From: Burkholderia paludis | GTDB taxonomy: Bacteria > Pseudomonadota > Gammaproteobacteria > Burkholderiales > Burkholderiaceae | DNA length: 64,000 nucleotides | NCBI RefSeq assembly: GCF_000732615.1 | Contig: NZ_JPGL01000054.1 | Coordinates: forward strand, 1-64,000 | Reading direction: 5' to 3' | Notes under the pieces: generated by a model | Seen by the model: only the letters and a program-made list of their open reading frames with translations | The model's database searches: none | What the model was told of the DNA's origin: nothing | Made by a program: the position numbers and the translations under genes | In this document: piece after piece, positions 61,218 through 64,000 of the stretch | Layout of the letters: each line of letters opens with the position of its first letter | Numbering within the stretch: position 1 is the first letter of the stretch

Positions 61218-63482
61218 GTGCATTGCTACACACTGGCGCGGCGGCCGATCTGCGCCGCGCTGTTCGGCGCGTTCGGCCTGTCCGCCGCCCCGGCTCAAGC
61301 CGATTCGTCGCCGCAAGGCGCCACTCCGCCCGCCATGCTCGTCGCATCCACGCGCAGCGAGGCGGCGCTGCTCGACCCCGTCACCGTCACGGCCAACCGC
61401 ACCGCCACGGCCGCGAGCCGTACGGCCGCGTCCGTCTCGGTGATTACCGACGAGGATCTCGAGGAACAGCAGGCCACCAACATCAAGGACGCGCTGCGCT
61501 ACGAGCCGGGCGTCACCGTGCGCCGCACCGCGTACCGGCCCGGCAGCGCCGCGCTCGGCGGCGGCCGCGACGGCGATTCGAGCATCAACATCCGCGGCCT
61601 CGAAGGCAATCGGGTGCTGCTGATGGAAGACGGCATCCGCCTGCCGAACGCGTTTTCGTTCGGCCCGCTCGAGGCAGGGCGCGGCGACTACGCCGATCTC
61701 GACACGCTCAAGCGCATCGAGATCCTGCGCGGGCCGGCCTCGGCGCTGTACGGCAGCGACGGCCTGACCGGCGCGGTGAACTTCCTCACGAAGGATCCGC
61801 GCGACCTGCTGTCGATCTACAACAAGCCCTATTACTTCTCGTTCCGGCCGAGCTACGACTCGACCGACCGCAGCGTCGGCGCGACCGTGTCGGCCGCGGG
61901 CGGCAACGATCGCGTGCAGGGCATGATCATCGCCGACGGCCGGCGCGGCCACGAGGTCGACACGCGCGGCGACAACAACTCGGCGAGCACGCTGCGCACC
62001 ACGTCGAACCCGCAGGACGTCTACTCCGAATCGCTGCTCGGCAAGCTCGTGCTGACGCCCACCGCGCGCGACACGATCAAGTTCACGGCCGAGACGGTGC
62101 AGCGGCGCGTGAGCACCGACGTGCTGTCGGCGATCAATCCGCCGACCACGCTCGGCCTCACGACCTACGACCGGCTCGAACGCAACCGCTTCAGCGTCGA
62201 TTACGATTTCCGCGACGACGCGTTCCGCTGGTTCCAGACCGCGCACGTGCAGTTCTACTACCAGGACGCGAAGCAGGACCAGTACGCGTTCGAGACGCGC
62301 GGCGCGCCGCTGAAATCGCGCTCGCGCGACAACCAGTACAAGGAGCGCACGTTCGGCGGTTCCGCGTTCGCCGAAAGCGGCTTCAAGACCGGCCCGCTCG
62401 CGCACAAGCTGCTGTACGGCGTCGACGGCAGCGTGTCGCGCGTGACGAACATGCGCGACGGCACGGTGCCGGGCGTCGGCGAGGCATTCCCGAACAAGGC
62501 GTTCCCCGACACCGACTACACGCTGTTCGGCGCGTTCGTGCAGGACCAGATCGGCTATGGCCGCCTGCTCGTCACGCCGGGCCTGCGCTTCGACACGTAC
62601 CGGCTGAGCCCGACCGAAAACGATCCGCTGTTTACCGGCAAGGCTGTTTCGACGAGCGCGAACGAACTGTCGCCGCGCGTCGCCGTGCTCTACGAGATCA
62701 CGCCCGCGCTCATTCCGTACGCGCAGTACGCGCACGGCTTCCGCGCGCCGACGCCCGACCAGGTGAACAGCAGTTTCTCGAACCCGGTGTACGGCTACAC
62801 GTCGATCGGCAATCCGAACCTGAAGCCGGAAACCAGCGACACGTTCGAAGCGGGCCTGCGCGGCACCGCGGGCACCGGCTACGGCGTCGTGCGCTACAGC
62901 GCGGCCGCGTTCACCGGCCGCTACCGCAACTTCATCTCGCGCACGACGATCGCCGGCAGCGGCCGGCCGACCGACCCGTTCGTGTTCCAGTACGTGAACT
63001 TCGCCGATGCACGCATTCACGGCCTCGAAGGCCGCGCCGAATGGGTGATGCCGAACGGCATCACGCTGAAGACGGCGATGGCGTTCACGAAGGGCTCGAC
63101 GCAGAACGACGGCACGGCGAGCCAGCCGCTGAACACGATCAACCCGTTCTCGGCCGTGTTCGGCGTGCGCTACGAGCCGAGCGAGCGCTGGTTCGTGCAG
63201 ACCGACCTGCTGTTCCAGGCCGCGAAACGCGAGAAAGACGTCGACAAGTCCGACTGTTCGAACAAGACGTGCTTCACGCCGCCGTCGTCGTTCGTCGTCG
63301 ACCTGCGCGGCGGCTATCGCTTCAGCAAGCACGTGAGCGCGACGATCGGCATCCGCAACCTGTTCGACCGCAAGTACTGGAACTGGTCGGATGTGCGCGG
63401 CATCGCCGCCGATTCGCGCGTGCTCGACGCATATACGTCGCCCGGCCGCACGGTCGCCGTCAGCATGAAAGTGGATTTCTGA
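61218..63482 (+). CDS. bhuR: TonB-dependent haem/haemoglobin receptor BhuR
   Basis: Outer-membrane receptor of 754 residues. Start set at GTG 61218 (GGAG 8 nt upstream), giving a signal peptide from about 1-29 ending PAQA; an ATG further upstream at 61110 overlaps the promoter side and gives no signal sequence. TonB box region LLDPVTVTANRTA near 54; plug domain SVSVITDEDLEEQQATNIKD, then RIEILRGPASALYGSDGLTG near 180; 22-strand barrel with the haem-receptor motif YAQYAHGFRAPTPDQVN near 515 and NPNLKPETSDTFEAGLRG; ends SMKVDF with terminal Phe. A Fur box precedes it and a HemS-type gene follows. Confidence 0.92.
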   Translation: MHCYTLARRPICAALFGAFGLSAAPAQADSSPQGATPPAMLVASTRSEAALLDPVTVTANRTATAASRTAASVSVITDEDLEEQQATNIKDALRYEPGVTVRRTAYRPGSAALGGGRDGDSSINIRGLEGNRVLLMEDGIRLPNAFSFGPLEAGRGDYADLDTLKRIEILRGPASALYGSDGLTGAVNFLTKDPRDLLSIYNKPYYFSFRPSYDSTDRSVGATVSAAGGNDRVQGMIIADGRRGHEVDTRGDNNSASTLRTTSNPQDVYSESLLGKLVLTPTARDTIKFTAETVQRRVSTDVLSAINPPTTLGLTTYDRLERNRFSVDYDFRDDAFRWFQTAHVQFYYQDAKQDQYAFETRGAPLKSRSRDNQYKERTFGGSAFAESGFKTGPLAHKLLYGVDGSVSRVTNMRDGTVPGVGEAFPNKAFPDTDYTLFGAFVQDQIGYGRLLVTPGLRFDTYRLSPTENDPLFTGKAVSTSANELSPRVAVLYEITPALIPYAQYAHGFRAPTPDQVNSSFSNPVYGYTSIGNPNLKPETSDTFEAGLRGTAGTGYGVVRYSAAAFTGRYRNFISRTTIAGSGRPTDPFVFQYVNFADARIHGLEGRAEWVMPNGITLKTAMAFTKGSTQNDGTASQPLNTINPFSAVFGVRYEPSERWFVQTDLLFQAAKREKDVDKSDCSNKTCFTPPSSFVVDLRGGYRFSKHVSATIGIRNLFDRKYWNWSDVRGIAADSRVLDAYTSPGRTVAVSMKVDF

Positions 63483-63531
63483 TGCGCGCCGCCCGCGCAC
63501 CCACCCCAACCGTTACTTGAAGGAGTCCGAC

Positions 63532-64000
63532 ATGATGCAATCCGCCCTTCCCGGTCAACCGGCCACGCCGGCCCGCGCGGCCGCCGCGCTGCGCGACGCG
63601 TTCATCAAGCTCAAGACCGAGCGCCAGCTGCGCAACCGCGACGTCGCGCAGGCGCTCGGCGTCAGCGAAGGCGAGGCGCTCGCCGCCTTCGTCGGCGAAC
63701 ACGTCGTGCGGCTCGACGCGCGCTTTCCGGCCATGTTCGAGGAAATGCCGCGCCTCGGGCGCGTGATGGCGCTCACGCGCAACGATACGGCCGTCCACGA
63801 GAAGGACGGCGAGTACGCGCAGATGAGCCACGACGGCCCCGTCGGCCTCGCGCTCGGCGACATCGACCTGCGCATCTTCTATCGGCACTGGGTGTCGGCG
63901 TTCGCCGTGTGCGACGAGACCGCGCACGGCCCGCTGAAGAGCCTGCAGTTCTTCGACGCGCAGGGTCATGCGATCCACAAGGTCTATCTGCGTGCGCACA
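63532..64000 (+). CDS. bhuS: Haem-degrading/haem-chaperone protein BhuS (HemS/HmuS family), truncated by window end
   Basis: First 156 codons visible; the frame is open to the window end. Starts ATGATGCAATCC with AGGAG 7 nt upstream, 49 nt after bhuR. The sequence (LRDAFIKLKTERQLRNRDVA, ALGVSEGEALAAFVG, FPAMFEEMPRLGRVMALTRN) is the N-terminal repeat of HemS/HmuS/ChuS proteins, which bind cytoplasmic haem and release its iron. Expected to be followed by the bhuTUV ABC haem importer genes outside the window. Confidence 0.9.
   Translation, partial: MMQSALPGQPATPARAAAALRDAFIKLKTERQLRNRDVAQALGVSEGEALAAFVGEHVVRLDARFPAMFEEMPRLGRVMALTRNDTAVHEKDGEYAQMSHDGPVGLALGDIDLRIFYRHWVSAFAVCDETAHGPLKSLQFFDAQGHAIHKVYLRAH

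Overview
The window looks like a piece of a high-GC betaproteobacterial replicon, most probably a secondary chromosome of a Burkholderia cepacia complex species. The evidence is the strong GC bias at third codon positions, the ceoR / llpE-ceoA-ceoB-opcM efflux locus, OmpC-like Burkholderia porins, a DUF4148 protein, a bhuRS-type haem uptake locus, and the high density of LysR/IclR/MocR regulators beside catabolic operons. No rRNA, tRNA, IS element or CRISPR array was seen. Species and replicon are inferred; no search was run.

Layout, left to right. 1-6.6 kb: the CeoAB-OpcM type multidrug efflux operon (reverse strand; opcM just enters the window) with divergent ceoR. 7-11.5 kb: a DUF4148 exported protein, a 29-codon small ORF, a purine nucleoside permease lipoprotein, a LysE exporter, selD and a DMT exporter. 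11.5-16.2 kb: a porin, an N-formylglutamate amidohydrolase-family enzyme, an IclR regulator and a DcuC-family carrier, with two near-identical palindromes in the divergent promoter region; it reads as a small uptake-and-hydrolysis module. 16.3-20.8 kb: GABA catabolism (GabR-like MocR regulator, gabT, gabD). 21.0-23.7 kb: a lower-GC islet encoding a PAAR/TTR spike protein, an M35-like zinc metallopeptidase and two exported OmpA-like proteins, the second interrupted by an in-frame amber codon. I interpret this as an orphan type VI secretion effector-immunity cassette.

23.7-27.3 kb: two 514-residue paralogous PAS chemoreceptors, each preceded by a good sigma-28 promoter. 27.5-31.9 kb: methyltransferase-GNAT pair, DUF523 protein, pcaF thiolase and its IclR-type regulator. 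32-36.4 kb: an M81 (MlrC) peptidase, an MFS carrier and a LysR regulator, with a 291-bp nested inverted-repeat element between the first two. 36.5 kb: a 31-copy heptanucleotide repeat. 36.7-39.7 kb and 53.9-57.2 kb: two paralogous cassettes, each with a LysR regulator, a polar amino-acid-type periplasmic binding protein and an M14/AstE-like deacylase. 39.8-43.7 kb: MHS transporter plus M20 amidohydrolase, a broken TetR gene and an AhpD-like protein. 44-49.4 kb: zwf, a LysR regulator divergent from dkgB-nemA, and a DUF3455 protein. 49.5-52.9 kb: O-methyltransferase/TetR pair and an AzgA-like purine permease. 57.3-59.7 kb: MetQ-like lipoprotein homologue and a major porin. 59.8-61.0 kb: three small uncharacterised genes. 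61.1-64.0 kb: Fur-box-preceded haem receptor bhuR and the start of bhuS.

Overall this is an accessory-replicon landscape: transport plus one or two enzymes plus a local regulator, repeated many times. The least ordinary parts are the PAAR-peptidase-immunity islet, the duplicated binding-protein/deacylase cassettes, the palindromes controlling the formyl-amino-acid module, and the nested inverted-repeat element.
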